Part shown: positions 44,580-53,276 of the stretch, piece by piece
How positions within the stretch are numbered: the stretch's first letter is position 1
How the letters are laid out: the number at the start of each line of letters is the position of its first letter
Assembly (NCBI RefSeq): GCF_051380875.1
Contig: NZ_JBNYXW010000004.1
Span: 1-64,000, forward strand
DNA: 64,000 nucleotides
Origin: Janthinobacterium sp051380875
GTDB lineage: Bacteria > Pseudomonadota > Gammaproteobacteria > Burkholderiales > Burkholderiaceae_D
Reading direction: 5' to 3'
The notes under the pieces: generated by a model
What the model was told of the DNA's origin: nothing
Seen by the model: the letters and a program-made list of their open reading frames with translations, nothing else
Database searches by the model: none
Translations under genes and position numbers: made by a program

Positions 44580-45947
44580 ATGATCGAATCCCTACATTAT
44601 TTGCCGCATCCTGCCTTGCCCAGCGCCGAGCTGGCGGGGCATTTCACAGACCTGGCGCCACCGTTGACGGCGCGCCAGGCAGCCATCGAAAGCGCACGCT
44701 GCTTGTATTGCTACGACGCGCCGTGCAGCCGCATCTGCCCATCGGAAATCGACGTGGCCAGCTTCATCCGCAACATCCACGACAAGAACATCAACGGCGC
44801 CGCAGCCGGCATCCTGAAGCAGAACATCCTGGGCGGCAGCTGCGCGCGCGTCTGCCCGACGGAAATCCTGTGCGAAGACGTCTGCGTGCGCAACCACGAT
44901 GCGGAAGGCCAGCCCGTGAAAATTGGCCTGCTGCAGCGCTATGCCGTCGACCACATGCATTTTGCCAGCCATCCGTTCAAACGCGCGCCGGCCACGGGCA
45001 AAACCGTCGCCATCGTCGGCGCGGGACCTGCCGGCCTGTCGTGCGCGCACCGCCTAGCCATGCTGGGGCACGACGTGGTGATCTTTGAGAAGGAAAACAA
45101 GGCGGGTGGCCTGAATGAATATGGCATCGCCAAATACAAGCTGACAGACGACTTCGCGCAAAAGGAAATCGATTTCCTGCTGGGCATAGGCGGCATCACC
45201 ATCCACTGTCAGCAGGTGTTGGGTGACAATGTGCAGCTGTGCGAGCTGCATGCCCGCTACGACGCCGTCTTCCTGGGCCTTGGCCTGGGTGCCAGCCGCA
45301 AGCTGGGCCTGACAGGCGAGGATGCGCCGGGTTTGCTGGCCGCCGTCGACTACATTGCCGCGCTGCGCCAGGCGGACGATCTGGCCACCTTGCCCGTGCC
45401 GAAGCGGGCCATCGTCATTGGCGCCGGCAATACGGCCATCGACATGGCCGTGCAAATTCAACGGCTCGGTGCCGAGGAAGTCACGCTGGTGTACCGGCGC
45501 GGCTTCGACGCCATGACGGCCACTCACCATGAACAGGAGATCGCCAAGGCGAACCAGGTGCGCATGTTGACCTGGGCCCAGCCGCAACAGGTGCTGCTCG
45601 ATGCCTCCGGCAAGGTAGCCGGCATGCGCTTCGAGAAAACGCAGATGCAGGGCACGCGCCTGCTTGGCACGGGCGAGACGTTCGACGTGGCGGCCGACGC
45701 CATCTTCAAGGCTATCGGCCAAAGTCTCGATACCCAAGTGCTGCACGATCCCATGGCTTCCCTTTTGAGGCGCGAGGGTGACAAGATCGCCGTCGACGCG
45801 GGCCTTCGCACGGTGCTGCCGGGGATTTATGCGGGCGGCGACTGCGTGGCGCCGGGGCAGGACTTGACGGTGCAGGCCGTCCAGCATGGCAAGCTGGCCG
45901 CACTGGCCATTCATCACGATCTTCTTTCCAAGGTGGAGGCTGCATAA
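44580..45947 (+). CDS. preT: NAD-dependent dihydropyrimidine dehydrogenase, subunit PreT
   Basis: Flavin and iron-sulfur subunit that passes electrons between NAD(H) and PreA during reduction of uracil or thymine. Cysteine-rich N terminus: CLYCYDAPCSRICP and CARVCPTEILCEDVC (about residues 40-100). FAD-binding IVGAGPAGLSCAHRL (about 140), NAD-binding IVIGAGNTAIDMA (about 280) and the closing GIYAGGDCV complete a glutamate-synthase-beta-like reductase. The ATG at 44580 follows AAGGAAAG; longer in-frame readings would overlap mmsA and were rejected. The preA ATG shares the last base of the preT stop. Confidence 0.95.
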   Translation: MIESLHYLPHPALPSAELAGHFTDLAPPLTARQAAIESARCLYCYDAPCSRICPSEIDVASFIRNIHDKNINGAAAGILKQNILGGSCARVCPTEILCEDVCVRNHDAEGQPVKIGLLQRYAVDHMHFASHPFKRAPATGKTVAIVGAGPAGLSCAHRLAMLGHDVVIFEKENKAGGLNEYGIAKYKLTDDFAQKEIDFLLGIGGITIHCQQVLGDNVQLCELHARYDAVFLGLGLGASRKLGLTGEDAPGLLAAVDYIAALRQADDLATLPVPKRAIVIGAGNTAIDMAVQIQRLGAEEVTLVYRRGFDAMTATHHEQEIAKANQVRMLTWAQPQQVLLDASGKVAGMRFEKTQMQGTRLLGTGETFDVAADAIFKAIGQSLDTQVLHDPMASLLRREGDKIAVDAGLRTVLPGIYAGGDCVAPGQDLTVQAVQHGKLAALAIHHDLLSKVEAA

Positions 45948-47224
45948 TGGCTGATCTCAGCATCGAATTTTGCGGCATCAAGGCGCCGAATCCCTTCTGG
46001 CTGGCGTCCGCACCGCCGACCGACAAGGCCTATAACGTGGTGCGCGCCTTCGAGGCGGGGTGGGGCGGCGTGGTATGGAAGACCCTGGGCGAAGATCCGG
46101 CCGCCGTCAACGTCTCTTCGCGCTATTCCGCCCTGTATGGCAAGAACCGCGAAGTGGTGGGTTTCAACAACATCGAGCTCATTACCGACCGTTCGCTGGA
46201 GATCAATCTGCGCGAAATCACGCAAGTAAAAAAGGACTGGCCTGACCGCGCCATCATCGTCTCCTTGATGCTGCCGTGCGAGGAGCACTACTGGGCCGAC
46301 ATCCTGCCAAAGGTGGAGGCGACGGGCGCCGATGGCATCGAGCTCAATTTCGGCTGCCCGCATGGCATGCCGGAGCGCGGCATGGGCGCCGCCGTGGGCC
46401 AGGTGCCCGAGTACGTGCAGATGGTCACCGCCTGGTGCAAGAAGCACAGCAAGCTCCCCGTGATCGTCAAGCTCACGCCCAACATTACGGACGTGCGCCT
46501 GCCGGCGCGTGCGGCCAAGGCGGGCGGCGCCGATGCGGTTTCACTGATCAACACCATCAACTCCATCACATCGCTGGACCTGGACCGCATGGTGGCCTTG
46601 CCCATCGTGGGCGGCGCCAGCACGCACGGCGGCTATTGTGGTGCGGCCGTCAAGCCCATCGCCCTGAACATGGTGGCCGAAATCGCCCGTGATCCGCAGA
46701 CGCGCGGCTTGCCCATTTCTGGTATCGGCGGCATCGGCAACTGGCGCGATGCAGCCGAATTCATCGCCCTGGGCGCCGGCTGCGTGCAGGTGTGCACGGC
46801 CGCCATGCTGCATGGTTTCCGTATCGTCGAAGAGATGAAGGATGGCCTGTCGCGCTGGATGGATGAAAAGGGCTACGAACGTATCAGCGATTTTTCCGGC
46901 AAGGCCGTGGCCAACACGACGGACTGGAAATACCTGGACATGAATTACCAGGTCATCGCGCAAATCAACCAAGACGACTGCATCAAATGCGGCAAGTGCT
47001 ACGTGGCCTGCGAAGACACCTCGCACCAGTCCATCGCGCAACTGATCGACGCCGCCGGCACGCGTACCTATGAAGTCATCAAGGATGAATGCGTGGGCTG
47101 CAACCTGTGCGAAATCACCTGTCCGGTGCAGGGTTGCATCACGATGGTGCCGCAGACCACAGGCAAACCTTACATGAACTGGACGCAGGACCCGCGTAAC
47201 CCGCGCGCATTGGTGACGGCCTAA
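45947..47224 (+). CDS. preA: NAD-dependent dihydropyrimidine dehydrogenase, subunit PreA
   Basis: Catalytic FMN subunit that reduces uracil and thymine to the 5,6-dihydro forms. The FMN barrel (about residues 1-310) is of the dihydroorotate dehydrogenase class: NPFWLASAPPTDK, ELNFGCPHGMPERGMG with the active-site cysteine, then SGIGGIGNWRDAAEF. Two [4Fe-4S] ferredoxin motifs end the chain, CIKCGKCYVACEDTSHQ and CVGCNLCEITCPVQGC. Length 425 is normal. A large palindrome begins on its stop codon. Confidence 0.96.
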   Translation: MADLSIEFCGIKAPNPFWLASAPPTDKAYNVVRAFEAGWGGVVWKTLGEDPAAVNVSSRYSALYGKNREVVGFNNIELITDRSLEINLREITQVKKDWPDRAIIVSLMLPCEEHYWADILPKVEATGADGIELNFGCPHGMPERGMGAAVGQVPEYVQMVTAWCKKHSKLPVIVKLTPNITDVRLPARAAKAGGADAVSLINTINSITSLDLDRMVALPIVGGASTHGGYCGAAVKPIALNMVAEIARDPQTRGLPISGIGGIGNWRDAAEFIALGAGCVQVCTAAMLHGFRIVEEMKDGLSRWMDEKGYERISDFSGKAVANTTDWKYLDMNYQVIAQINQDDCIKCGKCYVACEDTSHQSIAQLIDAAGTRTYEVIKDECVGCNLCEITCPVQGCITMVPQTTGKPYMNWTQDPRNPRALVTA

Positions 47225-47330
47225 CATAAGCTACTGCGCGTCGCGCTTTGCGGCCTGTGATGCTCACCGTGCTCTAGCACGGTTGCGCTTCTCGGCCACA
47301 AACCGCTGCCGCTCGCTACGCTTCTGTTAG
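47221..47330. repeat. 110-bp imperfect palindrome after preA
   Basis: The element starts CTAACA (containing the preA stop) and ends TGTTAG. It is centred on ACCGTGC-TCTA-GCACGGT (47266-47283), with further paired blocks GCGGNNTGTG and CACANNCCGC between. The symmetry spans nearly the full length, so a long hairpin can form in DNA or RNA. It could be a dispersed intergenic repeat, a Rho-independent mRNA end without U tract, or a REP-like element. Only one copy is in this window. Confidence 0.6.
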
Positions 47331-47496
47331 CCATTGTAAGGCTAACGTCTGGCTAAAAAAACAGGGCACGATTTTTGCATGTGTTTGATTTGTAAACATT
47401 CCCCAGTCTTGCGGTAAGCTAGGCCGCAGCCGTTTCCACATTGCAGTATCCCTGGCATCTTCAAGTTGCCAGCGGTCTAACCGATGGAGAATACCT

Positions 47497-48981
47497 GTGA
47501 ACCACGACTATTCAGGCAACACGCAGCTATGGAACGAAGACCTTGCGCCCACCACGGCGGCGCAGCGCACCTGGCGCTGGTATCACTTCGCCGCGCTGTG
47601 GGTCGGCATGGTGATGTGCATCCCCGCCTATACGCTGTCGGCCAGTCTGATCGATAGCGGCATGTCCGGCTACCAGGCCGTGCTCACGGTATTTATCGCC
47701 AACGCCATCGTGCTCTTGCCCATGCTGCTGATTGGCCACGCGGGCACCAAGTACGGCATCCCGTATGCGGTGCTGGCGCGTGCCTCGTTCGGCACCATGG
47801 GCGCGCGCTTGCCAGCGCTGATGCGCGCCATCGTCGCCTGCGGCTGGTATGGCATCCAGACCTGGTTCGGCGGCCAGATGATCTACACCCTGATGGGTGT
47901 CCTGATGGGGCATGAACTGGGCGGCGAGAAGATCGCAGGCCTGGGCATCAACGGCAGCCAGCTGCTGTGCTTCCTGGCTTTTTGGGCCATCCAGTTTTAC
48001 TACATCTTGCACGGCATGGAATCGATCCGCAAGCTGGAAACCTACACGGCGCCGCTGAAAATTCTCATCTGCTTCGTGCTGCTGTACTGGGTGCATACCA
48101 AAGCCGGGGGCGTAGGTGCGCTGCTGGACCAGCCATCGCAATTCATCCCCGGCGGTAAAAAGGCCGGCCAGTTCTGGAGCGTCTTCTGGCCATCGCTGAC
48201 GGCCATGGTGGGCTTCTGGGCTACCCTGGCGCTGAACATTCCCGACTTCACGCGCTTCGCCAAGACCCAGCGCGACCAGATCGTCGGCCAGTCGATCGGC
48301 TTGCCCGTGCCCATGGGCCTGTTGGCCATGCTGGCCGTGATCGTTACCTCCGCTTCCGTCGTTTTGTACGGCAAGGCCATCTGGGATCCCGTCGACCTGG
48401 CCAGCCGTATGACGGGCGCCGCCGTGTTGATCGCGCTGATCATTCTCTTGATCGACACCGTCAGCGTCAACCTGGCGGCCAATCTGGTGGGGCCAGCGTA
48501 TGACTTTTCCTCGCTGGCGCCGAAGCAGATTTCGTACAAGATGGGCGGCTACATCACCGCCTTCATCGCCATCGTCATGATGCCGTGGAAGGTACTGGAA
48601 TCGACGCAGGGCTATATCTTCACATGGCTGATCGGCTATTCGGCCCTGCTTGGCCCCATCGCCGGCATCCTCATTGTCGACTATTACTTTGTGCGCAAGA
48701 CCCAGCTCGACGTGAAGCAGTTGTATCGCGACGATGGCGTCTACTCGTACGGCAATGGCTGGAACATGGCGGCCTTGATCGCCTTTGTCATCGCCGTGCT
48801 GCCGAATATCCCGGGCTTTTTGAACGCGGCCTTTCCCACGGCCTTTCCCGACGTGGCCGAAGGCTTTAAAACCGTCTATACCTACGCCTGGTTCGTGGGC
48901 GTGGCCATCGCCGCAGTCGTCTATGGCGTCATGATGAAGGGCAAGGTAGTGGCACACATGCAGCAGGCGCCGCTCGCTTGA
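47497..48981 (+). CDS. NCS1-family nucleobase/hydantoin permease
   Basis: Inner-membrane symporter of 494 residues with about 12 hydrophobic segments. The NCS1 pattern is visible in WNEDLAPTTAAQRTW at the N terminus and CGWYGIQTWFGGQM (about residue 120), which corresponds to the substrate-stacking Trp/Gln site of Mhp1. FWATLALNIPDFTRFAKTQ lies at about residue 245. The start is GTG at 47497 with GGAGAATACC upstream. Placed before dihydropyrimidinase and amidase, it most likely imports uracil, thymine, dihydropyrimidine or a hydantoin such as allantoin. Confidence 0.9.
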   Translation: MNHDYSGNTQLWNEDLAPTTAAQRTWRWYHFAALWVGMVMCIPAYTLSASLIDSGMSGYQAVLTVFIANAIVLLPMLLIGHAGTKYGIPYAVLARASFGTMGARLPALMRAIVACGWYGIQTWFGGQMIYTLMGVLMGHELGGEKIAGLGINGSQLLCFLAFWAIQFYYILHGMESIRKLETYTAPLKILICFVLLYWVHTKAGGVGALLDQPSQFIPGGKKAGQFWSVFWPSLTAMVGFWATLALNIPDFTRFAKTQRDQIVGQSIGLPVPMGLLAMLAVIVTSASVVLYGKAIWDPVDLASRMTGAAVLIALIILLIDTVSVNLAANLVGPAYDFSSLAPKQISYKMGGYITAFIAIVMMPWKVLESTQGYIFTWLIGYSALLGPIAGILIVDYYFVRKTQLDVKQLYRDDGVYSYGNGWNMAALIAFVIAVLPNIPGFLNAAFPTAFPDVAEGFKTVYTYAWFVGVAIAAVVYGVMMKGKVVAHMQQAPLA

Positions 48982-49005
48982 TCGACTAAACGAGGAGACA
49001 GCAAT

Positions 49006-50397
49006 ATGACTACACTGATACGTGGCGGCACCGTCGTCAACGCCGACCGTGCGTTCCGTGCCGATGTACTGATTGAAGGCGATATCATCGCTGCCGTCGG
49101 CGAGAACCTGCCGGTGCCCGTTGGCGCCACCGTGATCGACGCGGGCGGCCAGTACGTGATGCCGGGCGGGATCGATACGCATACGCACATGAATTTACCC
49201 TTCATGGGCACGGTGACGGCCGACGATTTTTTCACTGGTACGGCGGCCGGCCTGGCAGGCGGCACCACCACCATCATGGACTTTGTCATCCCGGCCCCAA
49301 AGCAGTCGCTGATCGAGGCCTATCACCAGTGGCGCGAATGGTCGGCCAAGGCAGCGGGCGACTACACCTTTCACGTGGCGATTACCTGGTGGAGCGAGCA
49401 GGTACATGAAGAGATGGGCATTCTCGTGCGCGAACATGGCGTCAACAGCTTCAAGCACTTCATGGCCTACAAGAACGCCATCATGGCCGACGATGAAACC
49501 CTGGTGAAAAGCTTTACCCGTTCGCTGGAGTTGGGTGCGCTGCCTACCGTGCATGCGGAAAACGGCGAGCTGGTGTTCCAGTTGCAGCAATCCTTGCTCA
49601 AGAAAGGCATCACGGGGCCGCAGGCGCATCCGCTGTCGCGGCCACCGGCCGTGGAAGCGGAAGCGGCCAACCGCGCCATCGCCATTGCCAACGTCCTCAA
49701 CACGCCCGTGTACATCGTGCACGTTTCGTGTGCAGAGTCGCTCGATGCCATTACGCGGGCGCGGGCGAATGGCCAGCGCGTGTATGGCGAAGCGCTGGCG
49801 GGCCACCTGGTGATCGACGACAGCGTGTATCAGAGCGATGATTTCGATTTCGTGGCGGGTCATGTCATGAGTCCGCCGTTTCGCGGCAAGCACCATCAAG
49901 CGGCCCTGTGGCATGGTCTGCAGAGTGGCAACCTGCACACGACAGCCACCGACCACTGCACCTTTTGCGCCGAACAGAAGGCGGCGGGCAAGCAGGACTT
50001 CACGCGCATCCCGAACGGCTGCGGCGGCGTCGAGGAGCGCATGGCCGTGGTGTGGGACGCGGGCGTCAATTCGGGCATGCTGACGCCATCCGAATTCGTC
50101 AAGGTCACCTCCACCAATGCGGCACAGATCTTCAATATGTATCCGCGCAAGGGCGTCATCGCCGTGGGCAGTGATGCCGACATCGTGTTGTGGGACCCGC
50201 AAGGCACGCGCACCATTTCTGCCGCCACGCAGTTCGCCAAAGGAGGCTTCAATGTCTTCGAAGGGCGCAGCGTGCGCGGCATCCCCAGCACCACGATCGC
50301 TGCTGGCAAGGTGGTGTTCCACAAGGGCGAATTGATGGCCGTCGAGGGAGCGGGGCGCTATGTGCAGCGCCCGGCTTTCTCTGCGGTCACGGCATGA
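49006..50397 (+). CDS. hydA: Dihydropyrimidinase (hydantoinase)
   Basis: Opens dihydrouracil or dihydrothymine to the N-carbamoyl beta-amino acid. The 463-residue amidohydrolase has the first metal pair in GGIDTHTHMN (about residue 60), the carboxylated lysine in FKHFMAYKNAIM (about 150), then PTVHAENGEL, YIVHVSCAES and TTATDHCTFC. GAGGAGAC precedes the ATG. It is second in the NCS1-hydA-amidase set, downstream of preTA, and supplies the third gene's substrate. Confidence 0.95.
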   Translation: MTTLIRGGTVVNADRAFRADVLIEGDIIAAVGENLPVPVGATVIDAGGQYVMPGGIDTHTHMNLPFMGTVTADDFFTGTAAGLAGGTTTIMDFVIPAPKQSLIEAYHQWREWSAKAAGDYTFHVAITWWSEQVHEEMGILVREHGVNSFKHFMAYKNAIMADDETLVKSFTRSLELGALPTVHAENGELVFQLQQSLLKKGITGPQAHPLSRPPAVEAEAANRAIAIANVLNTPVYIVHVSCAESLDAITRARANGQRVYGEALAGHLVIDDSVYQSDDFDFVAGHVMSPPFRGKHHQAALWHGLQSGNLHTTATDHCTFCAEQKAAGKQDFTRIPNGCGGVEERMAVVWDAGVNSGMLTPSEFVKVTSTNAAQIFNMYPRKGVIAVGSDADIVLWDPQGTRTISAATQFAKGGFNVFEGRSVRGIPSTTIAAGKVVFHKGELMAVEGAGRYVQRPAFSAVTA

Positions 50398-50411
50398 AAA
50401 AGGAGAGTGGC

Positions 50412-51647
50412 ATGAGTGAACTGAGGATCAATGGCGAACGCCTGTGGGCGGCCCTGATGGAGCTGGCAAAAATCGGCGCCACGCCCAAGGGCGGCGTCAA
50501 GCGCCTGGCCCTGACGGACCTGGACAAGCAGGGGCGCGACCTGGTGGTGGGGTGGGGCCGCGAAGCAGGAATGAGCATCACCATCGACCAGATCGGCAAT
50601 GTTTTCATGCGCCGCGACGGCACGGACAATACCTTGCCGCCCGTGATGACGGGCAGCCATATCGATACCCAGCCCACGGGCGGCAAGTTCGATGGCAATT
50701 ACGGCGTGCTGGCGGGCCTGGAAGTGGTGCGCACCCTGAATGACTTGAAAATCAAGACGCAGGCACCCATCGAGGTGGCCTTCTGGACCAATGAAGAAGG
50801 CTCTCGCTTCGTGCCCGTGATGATGGGTTCCGGCGTCTTCTGCGGCGCCTTTTCCCTGGAGACTGCGTACGCGGCGAAAGACACGGAAGGCAAGACCGTA
50901 GGCGAGGAGTTGGCGCGCATCGGCTACAAAGGCGAACAGGTGCCGGGCGATCATCCCATCGGCGCCTATTTCGAGACGCATATCGAGCAGGGCCCGGTGC
51001 TGGAAGATGCGGATAAAGTCATCGGCGTGGTGCCGGCCGTGATGGGCCTGTCCTGGTATGACTGCGTGGTGACGGGCATGGAAGCGCACGCGGGACCGAC
51101 GCCAATGGGACTGCGCAAGGATGCGCTGCAGGTGGCCACTGGCATCATGCAGGAAGTGGTGGCGATTGCCAACCGCTATCCGCCGTATGGGCGCGGCACG
51201 GTGGGCATGGTGCAGGTGTTTCCGAATAGCCGCAACGTGATTCCCGGCGAAGTGAAATTCAGCATCGACCTGCGCAATGTGAGCGATGAATTGCTCAACA
51301 CTATGCACGGCGAAATCACGGCCTTCATTGATGCCACCCGCGACAGGACGGGACTCGGCATCACGCTAGAGCGCGTGTCCTACTACCCGCCATGCCCCTT
51401 CCACCCGGACTGCGTGGGCGCCGTGCGCAACGCCACGGAAAAGCTGGGCTACTCCGTGATGGACGTGGTCTCCGGCGCCGGCCACGACGCCATTTACGCG
51501 GCTAGATTGGCGCCGGCCGGCATGATCTTCGTGCCCTGCAAGGATGGCATCAGCCACAATGAAATCGAGGATGCCAAGCCCGAACACCTGGAAGCGGGCT
51601 GCAATGTGCTGCTGCACGCGATGCTGGAACGGGCCGTGGCCGTGTAG
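50412..51647 (+). CDS. Zn-dependent N-carbamoyl-beta-alanine amidohydrolase (M20 family)
   Basis: Removes the carbamoyl group from N-carbamoyl-beta-alanine or N-carbamoyl-beta-aminoisobutyrate to give the beta-amino acid, CO2 and ammonia. Metal and substrate motifs are MTGSHIDTQPTGGKFDG (about residue 80), FWTNEEGSRF, THIEQGPVLE, GMEAHAGPTPM and GISHNEIEDAKPEH near the C terminus. The ATG at 50412 has AAGGAG at good distance; another ATG at 50394 overlaps the hydA stop. Length is 411. A decayed second copy of its 3' end lies at 53130-53256. Confidence 0.93.
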   Translation: MSELRINGERLWAALMELAKIGATPKGGVKRLALTDLDKQGRDLVVGWGREAGMSITIDQIGNVFMRRDGTDNTLPPVMTGSHIDTQPTGGKFDGNYGVLAGLEVVRTLNDLKIKTQAPIEVAFWTNEEGSRFVPVMMGSGVFCGAFSLETAYAAKDTEGKTVGEELARIGYKGEQVPGDHPIGAYFETHIEQGPVLEDADKVIGVVPAVMGLSWYDCVVTGMEAHAGPTPMGLRKDALQVATGIMQEVVAIANRYPPYGRGTVGMVQVFPNSRNVIPGEVKFSIDLRNVSDELLNTMHGEITAFIDATRDRTGLGITLERVSYYPPCPFHPDCVGAVRNATEKLGYSVMDVVSGAGHDAIYAARLAPAGMIFVPCKDGISHNEIEDAKPEHLEAGCNVLLHAMLERAVAV

Positions 51648-51682
51648 GCGGGGCAGTGCTATGCTGGGCGCCTCGACACAGC

Positions 51683-53083
51683 ATGGCACTTTCGATGAGC
51701 ATTCCCGATACTGATATTCGCCAGGCCGCCCTGCTTGCCATGCAGGGCGGCACCCTGCTGGCAGCCGGCGATGTGGCCGGTGCCGAGGCCAGCTTCCAGC
51801 TGGCGCTGGCGCACCATCCTGATGATGTTGTCGCCCTATCCAACCTGGCCTGGATGCGCGGGCAAACGGGTGCGCTGCAGGATGCCGAAGCGTACTACCG
51901 GCGCGCGCTGGCGCAATCACCCGATGACGTGCATCTGCTGCAAAACCTGGCTGCGCTGTTGATGCAGTGCAGGCGCTTGGCCGAGGCCGAGCGTATCAAG
52001 CGCAGGGTGCTGGCGTTGGCGCCGGAGCTGTTTTCAGCCTGGTCCAATCTGGGCGTGCTGCTGGCCTGCGCCCAGCGCGAGACAGAGGCGGAATCCTGCT
52101 ACCGCCGCGCCATCGCACTCGATCATGGCTATGCAAACGCGCGCTACAACCTGGCCTATTTGCTGCTGCGCCAGGGCCGACTGACCGAAGGCTGGCAGAT
52201 GCTGGAGGCGCGGCCACAACCGTCTGCGTTTGCCGACTATTTCCGCTTCCCGCGCTGGCAGGGCGAAGCGCTGGCCGGCAAGTCGCTGCTGATCTGTCCG
52301 GAGGCGGGCATGGGCGACATGCTGCTCTTTTGCCGCTATGTGCCGCTGCTCAGGCAACTGGGCGCGGCCAAGGTGAGCGTGCTGTGCCATCCACCGCTCA
52401 AGGCCCTGCTGCAAACCCTGCCCGGCATCGATCGCGTGCTGGCCATAGGCGAAGCCGTGCCGGCCGAGGGCTGGGACTATTGGGTGGCAGTGCTGAGCTT
52501 GCCGGGCCTGTGCGGCACGACCCTGGAAACGATACCGGTACCTGTGCCGTACTTGCAGGCGCAGCCGTCAGCCGCGGACGCCTGGGCCGCGCGCCTGTCG
52601 CCTGCATCGCAGCACACACCGCTGCGCGTGGGCCTGGCCTGGAAAGGCAATCCCGCGTTTGAAAACGATGGCGAGCGCTCGCTGCCATCGCTCGATGTGC
52701 TGGCGCCCTTGGGCGCCGTCGCGGGGATCCAGTTCCTCAGCCTGCAGAAGGGCGCGGGCGAGGATGAGATGTCGGCCGCGTTGTCTTTGGCGGGCGGCGC
52801 TGCGGCACTGGGCGACATGGCCGACACGGCGGCCCTGATCGCCAGCCTGGACCTGGTCATCAGCGTCGACACCGCCGTGGCGCACCTGGCTGGCGCGCTG
52901 GGCAAGCCATGCTGGGTGCTGCTGCCCGACTACCGCGCCGACTGGCGCTGGATGGCGGGGCGCAGCGACAGCCCCTGGTATCCGTCGATGCGCCTGTTCC
53001 GCCAGCCCTCGCTCGGCGGCTGGGCGCCGCTGATCGCGCACCTGGCCGGGGAATTGGAGCGCTGGCAGCGCAGCGGAGACTGA
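51683..53083 (+). CDS. TPR-repeat protein with glycosyltransferase-like C-terminal domain
   Basis: Residues about 10-185 contain at least four tetratricopeptide units (for example AVLS-NLA and AYYRRALAQSPDDVHLLQNL patterns). Residues about 200-467 resemble the glycosyltransferase family 9/41-like region found after TPRs in many proteobacterial proteins: LLICPEAGMGDMLLFCRYV, VGLAWKGNP and LDLVISVDTAVAHLAGALG. The start is uncertain (51683 or 51695), as neither has a good ribosome site. No export signal is seen. It has no evident role in pyrimidine breakdown. Confidence 0.8.
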   Translation: MALSMSIPDTDIRQAALLAMQGGTLLAAGDVAGAEASFQLALAHHPDDVVALSNLAWMRGQTGALQDAEAYYRRALAQSPDDVHLLQNLAALLMQCRRLAEAERIKRRVLALAPELFSAWSNLGVLLACAQRETEAESCYRRAIALDHGYANARYNLAYLLLRQGRLTEGWQMLEARPQPSAFADYFRFPRWQGEALAGKSLLICPEAGMGDMLLFCRYVPLLRQLGAAKVSVLCHPPLKALLQTLPGIDRVLAIGEAVPAEGWDYWVAVLSLPGLCGTTLETIPVPVPYLQAQPSAADAWAARLSPASQHTPLRVGLAWKGNPAFENDGERSLPSLDVLAPLGAVAGIQFLSLQKGAGEDEMSAALSLAGGAAALGDMADTAALIASLDLVISVDTAVAHLAGALGKPCWVLLPDYRADWRWMAGRSDSPWYPSMRLFRQPSLGGWAPLIAHLAGELERWQRSGD

Positions 53084-53084
53084 A

Positions 53085-53129
53085 TCAAACCGGCTTGCTC
53101 TGGAAGTTGTGCAGGAAAGCCAGCAGCGC
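53085..53129 (-). pseudogene. Decayed 3' tail of an allantoate-amidohydrolase-like gene
   Basis: On the minus strand these bases read ALLAFLHNFQSKPV then stop. The intact UraD-AllC gene 1.6 kb away ends ALLAFLRNFCAEERP then stop, and the DNA is also close (AAGTTGTGCAGGAAAGCCAG against AAGTTGCGCAGGAAGGCCAG). Nothing of the rest of the gene is present. It abuts a plus-strand tail of another amidohydrolase. Confidence 0.6.
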
Positions 53130-53256
53130 GGGCCACGACGCCATCTACGCGGCCTGTCTGGCGCCGGCCGGCATGATCTTCGTGCCCTGCAAGGATGGCA
53201 TCAGCCACAATGAAATCGAAGACGCGATGCTCGAGCGCGCCGGCATCGACGGGTAA
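53130..53256 (+). pseudogene. Decayed 3' tail of the M20 carbamoyl-amidase gene
   Basis: Bases 53131-53225 are nearly identical to 51480-51574, inside the intact amidase gene, and encode GHDAIYAACLAPAGMIFVPC followed by KDGISHNEIED. The frame then jumps to AMLERAGIDG and a TAA stop. The parent has 15 further residues between IED and AMLERA, so about 45 bp were lost in frame. No start or upstream portion exists, so this is a fragment, not a gene. Confidence 0.8.
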
Positions 53257-53276
53257 CTGGCGTCGCCCGGCGGGGA

